Assembly (NCBI GenBank): GCA_029239415.1
Contig: JAQZAY010000036.1
Span: forward strand, 1 to 18,763
Length of the DNA stretch: 18,763 nucleotides
Source: Pseudomonas sp.
Lineage (GTDB): Bacteria > Pseudomonadota > Gammaproteobacteria > Pseudomonadales > Pseudomonadaceae
Direction of reading: 5' to 3'
Both the position numbers and the translations under genes were made by a program. Shown piece after piece: positions 1-8,134 of this stretch. The notes below the pieces were generated by a model. That model was given only the letters and a program-made list of their open reading frames with translations, had not been told where the DNA came from and ran no database searches. Every line of letters starts with the position of its first letter. The stretch's first letter is position 1.

Positions 1-1
1 T

Positions 2-970
2 GAACAGGATTGCGTCGATGGGCGGCCCGAGCGGCTGCTCAATCTCGCCTTGGGAACAGGCGTGGCACAGGACGAAGGCTGGCGCCGGCGCAAGGACGGT
101 ACGCAGTTCTGGGCGCTGGCGGCGATGGACGTGATCCATGACGAGCACGGCCAGGTGATCGGCCTGGCCAAGGTCACCCGCGATATCACTGACCGGCGCG
201 ACTCGGCCTTGCAGCTCGATGCCATGCGTGCACAGCTGTTCCAGGCGCAGAAGCTCGAAGCGCTGGGGCAGTTGACCGGCGGCCTGGCCCACGACTTCAA
301 CAACCTGCTGACCATCATTCTTGGCTCGGCAAGGTTGGCGCGCAACAGTCGCGACCCCAAGCGCATCGAGCGTCTGCTCGAGCATATCCTCGATGCCGGG
401 CAGCGCGGCTCCGAGCTTACCAGCCAGCTGCTCAGCTTTGCCCGGCACAAGGACCTCAGCGTCGCCCGTATCGAGGTGCCAGAGCTGTTCGATTCCACGC
501 GTGGGCTCGTGTCGCATGCCCTGCCAGCCAACGTGGAGCTTCACGAAGAACTCGCCCTTGGGCTTCCAGCCATCAAGGCCGATGCTGGCCAACTGCAGAT
601 GGTGCTGCTCAACCTCATCTTCAACGCCCGCGACGCGATCGACGAAGAGGGGGTCATCACGCTACAGGTCAATGCCACCGAGCTGCACGGCCAAGTAGAC
701 AACTTGCATGGGCACTTCGTGAGGATCGACGTGCGCGACACCGGGCATGGCATACCTGCCGATGTACTGCCGCGTATCTTCGAGCCGTTTTTCACCACCA
801 AACCGTTTGGCAAGGGCACGGGGCTTGGCCTGAGCCAGGTATATGGGTTTGCCAAGCAAAGCGATGGGGCGATTGCCGTGACCAGCGAGGTAGGCGTGGG
901 GACGTGCATGAGTCTCTACCTGCCGGTCTGGCAAGCGCACGATGACACACTGAACAGGACCGGTGACTGA
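2..970 (+). CDS. PAS-domain sensor histidine kinase, N-terminus cut by window edge
   Basis: The frame is open from the first bases, so the true start lies upstream; the TTG at 50 is only an internal codon. The visible part begins in the end of a PAS/PAC domain (RRKDGTQFWALAAMDVIHD, then DITDRR). It continues into a HisKA dimerisation helix with the phospho-acceptor His in GGLAHDFNNLL (codon 290-292). The HATPase_c domain shows an N box (LNLIFNARDAIDEEG), a G1 box (DTGHGIPADVL), an F box (FEPFFTTKPFG) and a G2 box (GKGTGLGLSQVYG). The HDFN form of the H box belongs to a kinase subgroup that often carries a C-terminal receiver. Here the protein ends just after the ATPase domain, and a separate receiver gene follows two genes later, so that receiver is the obvious partner (inference). 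The stop lies 2 bases before the KaiC-like gene, which suggests one operon. The signal sensed is not visible. Confidence 0.93.
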   Translation, partial: EQDCVDGRPERLLNLALGTGVAQDEGWRRRKDGTQFWALAAMDVIHDEHGQVIGLAKVTRDITDRRDSALQLDAMRAQLFQAQKLEALGQLTGGLAHDFNNLLTIILGSARLARNSRDPKRIERLLEHILDAGQRGSELTSQLLSFARHKDLSVARIEVPELFDSTRGLVSHALPANVELHEELALGLPAIKADAGQLQMVLLNLIFNARDAIDEEGVITLQVNATELHGQVDNLHGHFVRIDVRDTGHGIPADVLPRIFEPFFTTKPFGKGTGLGLSQVYGFAKQSDGAIAVTSEVGVGTCMSLYLPVWQAHDDTLNRTGD

Positions 971-972
971 CA

Positions 973-2418
973 ATGGTCGAATCGCTCAAGCGTCTTGCCA
1001 CGGGTATCACAGGGCTTGACCACCTGCTCAAGGGCGGGCTGGTGGCCGGGTCTTCCTATGTCATCCAGGGTCATCCCGGCTCGGGGAAAACCATCCTGGC
1101 CAACCAGCTGGCCTGCAACCATGTCAGGCAACAGGGACGGGTAGTGGTCGCGACCTTGCTGAGCGAGTCCCACGAGCGGCTGTTCCAGTACCTCTCGACC
1201 CTGGAATTCTTCGACCCGAGCATGGTCGGCAACCAGATTCAGTTCCTCAGCGCCTTGGCCACGCTGGAGGAGGGCGGCCTGGGCGAAGTGGTCAAGATCC
1301 TGCGCAAGGAAATCGCCCGCCAGCAGGCCAGCCTGCTGATCGTCGACGGCTTGCTCAACGCCCGGTCGCAGGCCGGCACCTCGATCGATACCAAGAAATT
1401 CATTTCCGAGCTGCAGGGGCATGCAGCCTTTGCAGGCTGCACCGTGCTGCTGCTGACCAATGCGCGGCTGGACGAGGCCAGCCCCGAGCACACCATGGTC
1501 GATGGAGTGATCGAGCTGGGCGAGCAGCTGTTCGGCAGCCGCGCGGTGCGCCAGATCCAGTTGCGCAAGACCCGCGGCAGCGATGCGCTGGCAGGCGTGC
1601 ATGAATTCGAGATCGGCCAGGCCGGGGTGCAGGTCTATCCACGCCTGGAGTCACTCTACAGCCAGCCCAGCCACCCTGGCACCGACTGGGTGACCCGCAT
1701 CACCAGCGGCACCGAGTCGCTCGACCGGGTGATCGGCGGTGGCCTGCCCAAAGGCGCCATCACGCTGGTGATGGGACCCTCTGGCATTGGCAAGACGTCC
1801 TTGGGCCTGAGCTTCCTTGCGGCTTCTACTGCGGCCGAGCCTGGCCTGCACTTCGGTTTCTACGAGACTCCCGAGCGCCTGCGCCTGAAGGCAGATGCGC
1901 TAGGCCACGATTTCAAGGCGCTCGAGCGCAAGGGCGTGCTGCACCTGTGCTGGCAACCGACCACCAAGGGGCTGCTGGACCAGCTCGGGGCACGCTTGCT
2001 GGACATCGTCCAGGCCCAGGGCATCAAGCGCGTGCTGCTCGACAGCCTGGGCGCCTTCAATCGTGTGACCAACAATCCGGCGCGCTTGAATGAGTTCCTG
2101 TGCGCGTTGACCGGTGAACTCCGGGCCCGCGGCGTCACTGTGATCATGACCTGGGAGATGCGTGACATCTTTGGCTCGGAGATCAATGCCCCCGCGTCAG
2201 ATCTCTCCAGCATCGTCGACAACCTGCTGCTCATGCGCTTTGTCGAACACGAGGCCCGGCTCAAGCGCATGCTGTCCGTCCTCAAGGTTCGAGACAGCGA
2301 TTTCAATCCGGAACTGCACGAGTTCCTCATCAGTCACAAAGGCATTACGCTGCACCAGAGTTTCGCGGGCGTCAGCGGCGTTCTCTCGGGTACACCCGTG
2401 CCCTCGAGCGAAGACTGA
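973..2418 (+). CDS. KaiC-like double-domain ATPase
   Basis: This 481-aa protein has two RecA-like KaiC lobes. Lobe 1 has Walker A GHPGSGKT (residues 33-40) and a Walker B-like LLIVDGL. Lobe 2 has Walker A GPSGIGKT (268-275) and RVLLDSL, followed by a stretch close to cyanobacterial KaiC (NNPARLNEFLCALTGEL). By eye against remembered cyanobacterial KaiC, the paired Glu residues after each Walker A become Ser64-Glu65 in lobe 1 and Tyr297-Glu298 in lobe 2, so only the second Glu is kept. The Ser431/Thr432 autophosphorylation pair lines up with Ser412-Ser413. No kaiA or kaiB is in view. The gene starts 2 bases after the kinase stop, and a receiver gene follows 16 bases after its own stop, so the three are probably co-expressed. 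Non-cyanobacterial KaiC proteins are ATPases with poorly known roles in signalling or stress timing; the role here is unknown. The ATG at 973 opens directly into the KaiC fold and has only a weak ribosome site. Confidence 0.92.
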   Translation: MVESLKRLATGITGLDHLLKGGLVAGSSYVIQGHPGSGKTILANQLACNHVRQQGRVVVATLLSESHERLFQYLSTLEFFDPSMVGNQIQFLSALATLEEGGLGEVVKILRKEIARQQASLLIVDGLLNARSQAGTSIDTKKFISELQGHAAFAGCTVLLLTNARLDEASPEHTMVDGVIELGEQLFGSRAVRQIQLRKTRGSDALAGVHEFEIGQAGVQVYPRLESLYSQPSHPGTDWVTRITSGTESLDRVIGGGLPKGAITLVMGPSGIGKTSLGLSFLAASTAAEPGLHFGFYETPERLRLKADALGHDFKALERKGVLHLCWQPTTKGLLDQLGARLLDIVQAQGIKRVLLDSLGAFNRVTNNPARLNEFLCALTGELRARGVTVIMTWEMRDIFGSEINAPASDLSSIVDNLLLMRFVEHEARLKRMLSVLKVRDSDFNPELHEFLISHKGITLHQSFAGVSGVLSGTPVPSSED

Positions 2419-2434
2419 TGATGGGCTGTGGGCC

Positions 2435-2794
2435 ATGAACACCATCCTGATCGTCGATGACGAGTACCTGATCGCCGATATCCTGGGCTTTGCGCTAGAG
2501 GACGCAGGCTTCTTGGTCGAAAAGGCCAGCAACGGACGCAAGGCCCTGGACGCCCTGCGGACCAAGCAGGTGGAACTGGTGATTACCGACTACATGATGC
2601 CGGTGCTCAATGGCGAAGAACTGGTGCGGGCCATCCGCGAAGAGTTGCAGCTGATCGATCTGCCGGTGATTCTCATGAGCGGCGCCCAGGCCAGCCACGG
2701 GCGTATAGGTCCACAGTTGTTCGCGGCAGTGTTCGACAAGCCGTTCGACATGGACAGGATGATCACCAAGGTGCGCGAATTGCTCGACACCTGA
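2435..2794 (+). CDS. Stand-alone receiver-domain response regulator
   Basis: This 119-aa protein is a single CheY-like receiver with no output domain. Key residues are the acidic pair Asp8-Asp9 (LIVDDE), the phospho-acceptor Asp52 (ITDYMMP), Ser82 in LMSGA and Lys102 in DKPFD. The start is the ATG at 2435: the frame stays open upstream, but that part is read inside the KaiC-like gene in another frame, and translation from 2435 opens directly into the first beta strand. It lies 16 bases after the KaiC-like stop and is the last gene of the kinase-KaiC-receiver operon. With no DNA-binding domain it should act by protein contact or as a phosphorelay intermediate. Pairing with the upstream kinase, which lacks its own receiver, is inferred from gene order. 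Confidence 0.93.
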   Translation: MNTILIVDDEYLIADILGFALEDAGFLVEKASNGRKALDALRTKQVELVITDYMMPVLNGEELVRAIREELQLIDLPVILMSGAQASHGRIGPQLFAAVFDKPFDMDRMITKVRELLDT

Positions 2795-2864
2795 GCTGGA
2801 AACAAGACCCCGCATGGGCGGGCAATCGGATCAAGCGCATCCGTGCGGCTTGAGGCAGCAGAGA
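2795..2864. other. Convergent intergenic spacer with two weak hairpins
   Basis: These 70 bases separate the receiver gene (+) from rsmE (-). One small hairpin has arms cccgc/gcggg (2809-2813 and 2818-2822). A second imperfect one pairs caagcgca with tgcggcttg (about 2834-2854). Neither is followed by a T run on either strand, so no convincing intrinsic terminator is visible for either convergent transcript. Confidence 0.4.
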
Positions 2865-3062
2865 TCAGTGTTGATCGTCTGCCTTTTCCGGCGCGGGGTT
2901 GCCTGCCTGGATACGCTTGAAGATCTCTTCGCGATGGACCTGCACGTCCTTTGGCGCATCGATGCCGATTCTCACTTGCATCCCTTTAACGCCCAAGATG
3001 GTGACTTTGATGTCATCGTCGATGACGATGCTTTCGCCAACCTTACGGGTGAGTATCAGCAT
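2865..3062 (-). CDS. rsmE: CsrA/RsmA-family translational regulator, RsmE-like
   Basis: This 65-aa protein is a full-length CsrA-family member starting [11 protein letters not shown]. It keeps the VHREEI segment with Arg44, the residue needed for RNA contact in this family. CsrA/Rsm dimers bind GGA motifs in hairpin loops, often over ribosome sites, to repress translation, and are titrated by RsmX/Y/Z small RNAs under GacS/GacA control. The start is the ATG at 3060-3062, preceded by a strong AAGGAG site. An in-frame upstream ATG would add 22 non-family residues and is rejected. Pseudomonas carries several paralogues; the name rsmE rests on sequence style (QAGNPAPEK tail) and remembered location, so the exact paralogue is less certain than the family. 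The gene stands alone, convergent with the KaiC operon. The GGA inside its own ribosome site would allow autoregulation (inference). Confidence 0.9.
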   Translation of the reverse strand: MLILTRKVGESIVIDDDIKVTILGVKGMQVRIGIDAPKDVQVHREEIFKRIQAGNPAPEKADDQH

Positions 3063-3185
3063 GTAATTCTCCTTGGTGGTGTAGAGGGTCGCGCAGTAGT
3101 CTTGCCACGCGACTGGGAGCGGGGCCACTTGGCCTGTCCCTCTTCCTTATCATTAAAGACGCTTTCGGCGGATATTAATTCCCCG

Positions 3186-3205
3186 CAGGCAAATTCTGTT
3201 GCCTG
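3186..3205. repeat. 7-bp inverted repeat upstream of rsmE
   Basis: The arms caggcaa (3186-3192) and ttgcctg (3199-3205) pair perfectly across a 6-base loop. On the + strand the hairpin is followed by tctttagg, which is too weak a T run to call a terminator. It may be part of the rsmE control region. Confidence 0.5.
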
Positions 3206-3220
3206 TCTTTAGGTGCAGGA

Positions 3221-3251
3221 GCTGACAGCAAACATGGATTTTGCTGTCAGC
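3221..3251 (+). repeat. Perfect 12-bp inverted repeat with GGA in the loop
   Basis: The arms gctgacagcaaa (3221-3232) and tttgctgtcagc (3240-3251) are exact reverse complements around the 7-base loop catggat. Read as + strand RNA, the loop region is ACAUGGAU, close to the CsrA consensus core ACARGGAU as I recall it, and presented in a hairpin loop as CsrA proteins prefer. No T run follows on either strand, so it does not look like an intrinsic terminator. It could instead be a DNA operator for a dimeric regulator or a processing signal. Confidence 0.6.
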
Positions 3252-3330
3252 GGAGGTGCTCTGGTGGCAAGGATAGGGGGCTTCGCTGCAGATGGGAAAT
3301 TTCTCTGCATGATGGAGGGCATAGACGCTC

Positions 3331-4356
3331 TCAATCGGCGGCAACTGCCGCTTGCAGGTTTTGCAGAAACTTCATCAGGGCCACTTCCTCGGGTTCCAAT
3401 CCCTTGCGCGGACGTGTGCGGGGCAAGGACGCAAGCTGTCCCAGGGTGAAGTGCTCCAGCACCGCCGGGTGGATGTAGCAACGCCTGCAGACGGCAGGCG
3501 TATTACCCAGCCGCGCGGCCACTTCGCGCACTGTCGTCGCGACTTGCCGCTTGGCTTCGGTCTCGGGCTCCCAGGTCAGCGGGCGTAGCAGGTGCAGCGC
3601 CAGGGCGCTGCCCGCCCAGGTGCGGTAGTCCTTGGCGGTGAAGTCGGCGCCGGTGAGGCTTTGCAAATACAGGTTGATGTCGCTAGAGCCGATGCTATGC
3701 CGTTGGCCATGCTCGTCCAGATACTGGAACAGTTCCTGTCCTGGCAGGTCGAGGCAGCGCTTGATGATCCCGGCCAGCCTGCGGTCGCGCAAGGTGACGT
3801 GATGCTCCACGCCGCGCTTGCCGCGGAAGTTGAAGCGGATGGTGCTGCCCTTGACCTCGACATGGCGGTTGCGCAACGTGGTCAGTCCGTAGGACTTGTT
3901 GTCGCGCAGGTAGCGGCGGTTGCCGATCCGGATCAGGGTATGGTCGAGCAGGCTGACGACCAGCGCCATGACCTTTTCGCGGTCCAGCCCCGGCCTCGAC
4001 AGGTGGGTGTCGACTTGCTGGCGCAGCTTGGGCAGGACCTGGGCGAAGGCCAGCATGCGTCCGTACTTGTGCTCGTCGCGGTGCTCGCGCCACTGCACGT
4101 GGTAGCGGTACTGCTTGCGCCCGCGTGCATCGCGGCCGGTGGCTTGCAGGTGACCCTGGGGGTCGCTGCAGATCCACACATCGGTGTAGGCCGGCGGGAT
4201 CACCAGGGCGGCGATGCGGGCCAGCGTGTCCTTGTCGGTGACGCGCTCGCCGTTGGCGTCGTGATAGATGAAGCGTCCGCGCCAGAGGCGCCGGGTCAGC
4301 CCCGGTTGGGTGTCGTCCACATAATGCAGGGTCTGGGGCAGAGGGCATTCGAGCAT
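3331..4356 (-). CDS. DNA topoisomerase IB (poxvirus/bacterial type)
   Basis: This 341-aa protein matches the small bacterial type IB topoisomerases related to the vaccinia enzyme. These relax supercoils by nicking one strand through a 3'-phosphotyrosine. The catalytic set can be placed by eye: Arg143 (LIRIGN), Lys180 (FRGKRG), Arg245 (KDYRTWAG), Asn285 (LGNTPAV, where the viral enzyme has His) and the nucleophile Tyr294 (CRRCYIHPAV). The Arg-to-Lys spacing of 37 and the Asn-to-Tyr spacing of 9 equal those I recall for the vaccinia and Deinococcus enzymes. The N-terminal domain and the C-terminal catalytic domain both look complete. The ATG at 4354-4356 has only a weak ribosome site. It lies 64 bases downstream of modC on the same strand, so read-through is possible, though its function has no evident link to molybdate uptake. 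Confidence 0.93.
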   Translation of the reverse strand: MLECPLPQTLHYVDDTQPGLTRRLWRGRFIYHDANGERVTDKDTLARIAALVIPPAYTDVWICSDPQGHLQATGRDARGRKQYRYHVQWREHRDEHKYGRMLAFAQVLPKLRQQVDTHLSRPGLDREKVMALVVSLLDHTLIRIGNRRYLRDNKSYGLTTLRNRHVEVKGSTIRFNFRGKRGVEHHVTLRDRRLAGIIKRCLDLPGQELFQYLDEHGQRHSIGSSDINLYLQSLTGADFTAKDYRTWAGSALALHLLRPLTWEPETEAKRQVATTVREVAARLGNTPAVCRRCYIHPAVLEHFTLGQLASLPRTRPRKGLEPEEVALMKFLQNLQAAVAAD

Positions 4357-4365
4357 GGGCGTGAT

Positions 4366-4391
4366 CCATTGACGATGATTCTACTCAATGG
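4366..4391. repeat. 7-bp inverted repeat between modC and topoisomerase
   Basis: The arms ccattga (4366-4372) and tcaatgg (4385-4391) are exact reverse complements around a 12-base loop. It lies in the 64-base gap between the modC stop and the topoisomerase start. On the - strand a TAGAAT hexamer inside the loop could be a -10 element for the topoisomerase gene, without a clear -35. No T run follows. Confidence 0.35.
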
Positions 4392-4420
4392 ACCGCGGCG
4401 CTTGGTCACGGTGCCGGATT

Positions 4421-5509
4421 TCAACCGAGCAGCGCCACCGACTTGATCTGCGCCCACAGCGCCTGTCCTGGGTGGAGCCCGAGCTGGTCGGCGGAGTAGC
4501 GGGTGATGCGGGCCAGCAGCAGGTTGCCGGCGACCTCTAGGCTGACCAGCACATGGGCGGCATTGTCGGCAGGCCGGAATGCGCGGACATGCACCGGCAG
4601 GCGGTTGAGAATGCTCGATGCACAGTCCTCGGTCAGGCTCAGGCTCACATCGCGGGCCTGCACCTTGACTCGCCGAAGCGTACCGCTGGCCTGCGCAGGA
4701 TGCGCGATACGCAGCAGCGGGCCATTGCCCGGCAGCTGCAGGTCGAGCAGCTGATAGTGCGGATCATGGCCGCGTACCTGCCCCTCGAGCACTACCCCGG
4801 CTTCTTCGTCCTGGGCAAGCGGCAGGTCGAGCCGCGCCAGTGTTTCGCCGACAGGGCCGCTGGCCTGGACCTTGCCCTGTTCCAGCAGCACCAGGTGATC
4901 GGCCAGGCGCGCGACCTCGTCCTGGGCGTGGCTGACATAGATGAGCGGGATCTGCAGCTCATCATGCAGGCGCTCGAGGTACGGCAATATCTCGCGCTTG
5001 CGCGGCCCGTCCAGGGCCGCCAGCGGCTCGTCCATCAGCAGCAGGCGCGGACTGCTCAACAGCGCCCGGGCGATGCCCACCCGCTGCGCTTCCCCGCCAG
5101 ACAGCGTGGCGGGCTTGCGCCCCAGCAAGTGGTCGATGCCCAGCAGCTGGCATGCGTGGTCGAGGCTGATCGTGCGCTCGCCGGGCGCGATGCGGCGCCA
5201 GCCGAACTCCAGGTTGCCGCGCACCGTCATGTGCATGAACAGGCTCGGCTCCTGGAACACATAGCCTACCGCACGCTTGTGCGGGGGCCGGGCATAACCG
5301 CGCTCGGAATCGTCCCACACCTCCCCGTTGACTTCGATGTAGGCGCGGGACGCCTGTTCGAGCCCCGCCAGGCAGCGCAGGCATGAAGTCTTGCCCGAGC
5401 CCGAGTGACCGAACAGGGCGCTGATGCCGCGACCTGGCAGCTGCAGGTCGACATCCAGGATAAAGTCGTCGCGGGCAAGAGCCAGCCGGGCAATGATCGA
5501 ATGGCCCAT
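4421..5509 (-). CDS. modC: Molybdate ABC transporter ATP-binding protein ModC
   Basis: This 362-aa protein energises molybdate import through ModB. It shows Walker A GHSGSGKT (residues 34-41), the signature [15 protein letters not shown], Walker [13 protein letters not shown] and the switch His in [11 protein letters not shown]-terminal MOP/TOBE domain follows, as expected of ModC and unlike general ABC ATPases, with a final segment resembling [17 protein letters not shown] chose the ATG at 5507-5509 because it has a GGAG site at the right distance and sits 1 base after the modB stop. The longer frame starting at 5545 would overlap modB and add residues not typical of the family. It is the last gene of modABC, which is read from modA downward. 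Confidence 0.95.
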   Translation of the reverse strand: MGHSIIARLALARDDFILDVDLQLPGRGISALFGHSGSGKTSCLRCLAGLEQASRAYIEVNGEVWDDSERGYARPPHKRAVGYVFQEPSLFMHMTVRGNLEFGWRRIAPGERTISLDHACQLLGIDHLLGRKPATLSGGEAQRVGIARALLSSPRLLLMDEPLAALDGPRKREILPYLERLHDELQIPLIYVSHAQDEVARLADHLVLLEQGKVQASGPVGETLARLDLPLAQDEEAGVVLEGQVRGHDPHYQLLDLQLPGNGPLLRIAHPAQASGTLRRVKVQARDVSLSLTEDCASSILNRLPVHVRAFRPADNAAHVLVSLEVAGNLLLARITRYSADQLGLHPGQALWAQIKSVALLG

Positions 5510-5510
5510 G

Positions 5511-6190
5511 TCAGCTCCAGCCGGCCTTGGCGCGACGACCGCCATAGAGCACCAGCAGCACCAGGAAGGAGAACACCAGCATGACGCCGGCCAGCCAGTG
5601 CGCTTGCGGATAAGCCATGGCCTCGACGTGATCGAAGATCTGCACCGAGACCACTCGGGTCTTGTCCGGGATATTGCCGCCGATCATCAGCACCACCCCG
5701 AACTCGCCTACCGTATGGGCAAAGCCTAGGATGCTGGCGGTCACGAATCCCGGTCGCGCCATCGGCAATACCACGTGCACGAAAGTGTCCCACGGGCTTG
5801 CGCGCAGGGTGGCGGCCACTTCCAGAGGGCGCTCGCCGATCGCGGCGAAGGCGTTTTGCAACGGCTGCACCACGAACGGCATCGAGTACACCACCGAGCC
5901 GATCACCAGGCCGGTGAAGCTGAACACTACGCTGCCCAGGCCCAGGGCCTGGGTCAGCTGGCCGATCCAGCCATGAGGGCCAAGGGCGATCAGCAGGTAG
6001 AAACCGATGACCGTCGGCGGGAGCACCAGGGGTAGCGCCAGCACCGCGCCGATCGGCCCACGCCACCATGAGCGGGTGCGCGCCAGCCACCAGGCGATAG
6101 GCGTACCCACCAGCAGCAGTATCAGCGTGGTCAGGCTGGCCAGCTCGAGCGTCAGCCAGATCGCGCCCAGGTCGCTGGCATCAAGCGGCA

Positions 6191-6191
<1 letters not shown>
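5511..6191 (-). CDS. modB: Molybdate ABC transporter permease ModB
   Basis: This 226-aa inner-membrane protein has several hydrophobic helices and a clear EAA loop ([20 protein letters not shown]), which contacts the ATPase ModC. The length and the opening [18 protein letters not shown] match ModB. Its ATG overlaps the modA stop (TGATG), and its own stop lies 1 base before the modC start, so the three genes are translationally coupled. Confidence 0.95.
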
Positions 6192-6991
<800 letters not shown>

Positions 6992-7038
6992 AGACCGTGC
7001 AACGGAACCAGTGTCCAGGCTGTTCCTGCTACGCGTGG

Positions 7039-8112
7039 CTAGCGAACGAGCATGTCGAGGGCGCGCTGCGCCATCATGCGTGTCAGCTCGCCTGCATCCA
7101 TGGCCAGGCCAAGCCGCAATCCCTGGCCCGCCCACAGGTTGCTGAAATCGCTCGACTGCTCAGGCTCGCTGATCGCCCGCAGCGGCATCAGCGCGCCTCC
7201 GGCCAAGGGGAAGCGCGGCGCCAGCGCGCTCACCGGTCCCAGTTCGCGCATGATGCGGTTGTTGATGCCGCGTGCCAGGCGCCCGGTGAACAGGTTGGTC
7301 AGCGCAGTCTGGCTGGCCGGTGCGCTGTCCAGGGCGCGTCGATGCGCGGGCGACACCTTGGCCTGAGGGCTGAACAGGTAGGCCGTGCCGACCTGTACCG
7401 CCGAGGCGCCCAGGGCGAGCGCTGCCACCAGGCCGCGATGATCGCCAATGCCACCGGCGGCAATTACCGGCACCTTCACGGCATCGGCTACCTGCGGTAC
7501 CAATGCGAAGGTACCGATCTGGCTGTGGACGCTGTCGGTCAGGAACATGCCGCGATGCCCGCCGGCTTCATAGCCCATGGCAATGATCGCGTCGCAACCG
7601 TGGGCTTCGAGCCACACGGCTTCCTCCACGGTGGTGGCGCTGGAGAGCACCTTGGCGCCGCTGGCCTTGACCCGCTGCAGCAGGGCAGACTCGGGCAGGC
7701 CGAAATGAAAGCTCACGACCTCGGGGCGCACCGCCTCGACCAACCGGCAGCCGTGCTCGTCGAACGGTGCGCGGTTGGACACCGGCGTCGGCGCGGCAAA
7801 GTCCGCGCCTAGTTCGTCGTAGTAAGGCTTGAGTGCCTGCTTCCAGCGCGCGTCACCCTCGGCGTCCGGTGCGGGTGGCGCGTGGCAGAAGAAGTTGAGG
7901 TTGAGCGGCCCGTGGCAGGCCGCCCGAAACGCGTCGATCTCGGCGCGCACCTGTTCGAGCGTCAGCATGGCGCAGGGCAGGGCGCCCAGCCCACCGGCAT
8001 TGCCCACGGCGATCGCCATGGACGAACTGCTCGCCCCGGCCATGGGCGCCTGGAGAATGGGCACCTCGATACCCAGGAGGTCGAGAATGCGGCGATCGGG
8101 CCAGGTGCTCAT
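7039..8112 (-). CDS. Nitronate monooxygenase (NPD/NMO family flavoprotein)
   Basis: This 357-aa protein is a TIM-barrel FMN enzyme of the 2-nitropropane dioxygenase/nitronate monooxygenase family. Members oxidise alkyl nitronates such as propionate-3-nitronate to aldehyde or keto acid plus nitrite or nitrate, protecting against this toxin. Visible motifs are PILQAPMAGA near the N-terminus, IIAMGYEAGGHRGMF with the conserved His thought to act in catalysis, PVIAAGGIGDHRG, and VQVGTAYLFSPQA at the phosphate end of the barrel. I chose the ATG at 8110-8112 because of an AGGA site upstream and because family similarity begins there (ILDLLGIEVPILQ); the frame extends 25 codons further with no likeness. 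It lies 22 bases downstream of the 56-aa gene and may share its transcript. Exact substrate is not determined; related barrel enzymes act on other substrates. Confidence 0.88.
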   Translation of the reverse strand: MSTWPDRRILDLLGIEVPILQAPMAGASSSSMAIAVGNAGGLGALPCAMLTLEQVRAEIDAFRAACHGPLNLNFFCHAPPAPDAEGDARWKQALKPYYDELGADFAAPTPVSNRAPFDEHGCRLVEAVRPEVVSFHFGLPESALLQRVKASGAKVLSSATTVEEAVWLEAHGCDAIIAMGYEAGGHRGMFLTDSVHSQIGTFALVPQVADAVKVPVIAAGGIGDHRGLVAALALGASAVQVGTAYLFSPQAKVSPAHRRALDSAPASQTALTNLFTGRLARGINNRIMRELGPVSALAPRFPLAGGALMPLRAISEPEQSSDFSNLWAGQGLRLGLAMDAGELTRMMAQRALDMLVR

Positions 8113-8134
8113 GACGGGCTTCCTCGTGAGGTGG

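Larger units (their letters stand above)
3063..3330. other. Structured intergenic region upstream of rsmE
   Basis: This gap of 268 bases lies between the rsmE start and the topoisomerase stop, both on the - strand. It must hold the rsmE promoter, but I cannot point to a convincing -35/-10 pair. It is locally more AT-rich than its neighbours. It contains two inverted repeats (3186-3205 and 3221-3251) and, on the + strand, seven GGA trinucleotides between 3170 and 3316. No supported coding frame lies here. Confidence 0.55.

Noticed and set aside
2814..3212. 132-codon + strand frame across rsmE
   Set aside because: It runs antisense through rsmE and its upstream gap, and has no ribosome site or family similarity.
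3221..3251. Hairpin as an intrinsic terminator for the topoisomerase gene
   Set aside because: No T run follows on the - strand, so it does not meet the usual criteria; it is kept as a repeat only.
3592..4446. 284-codon open frame antisense to the topoisomerase gene
   Set aside because: The topoisomerase frame keeps the full catalytic set; the antisense frame is an artefact of third-position GC.
5510..5545. Longer N-terminus for ModC
   Set aside because: It would overlap modB; the start at 5509 has a ribosome site and gives the usual ModC N-terminus.
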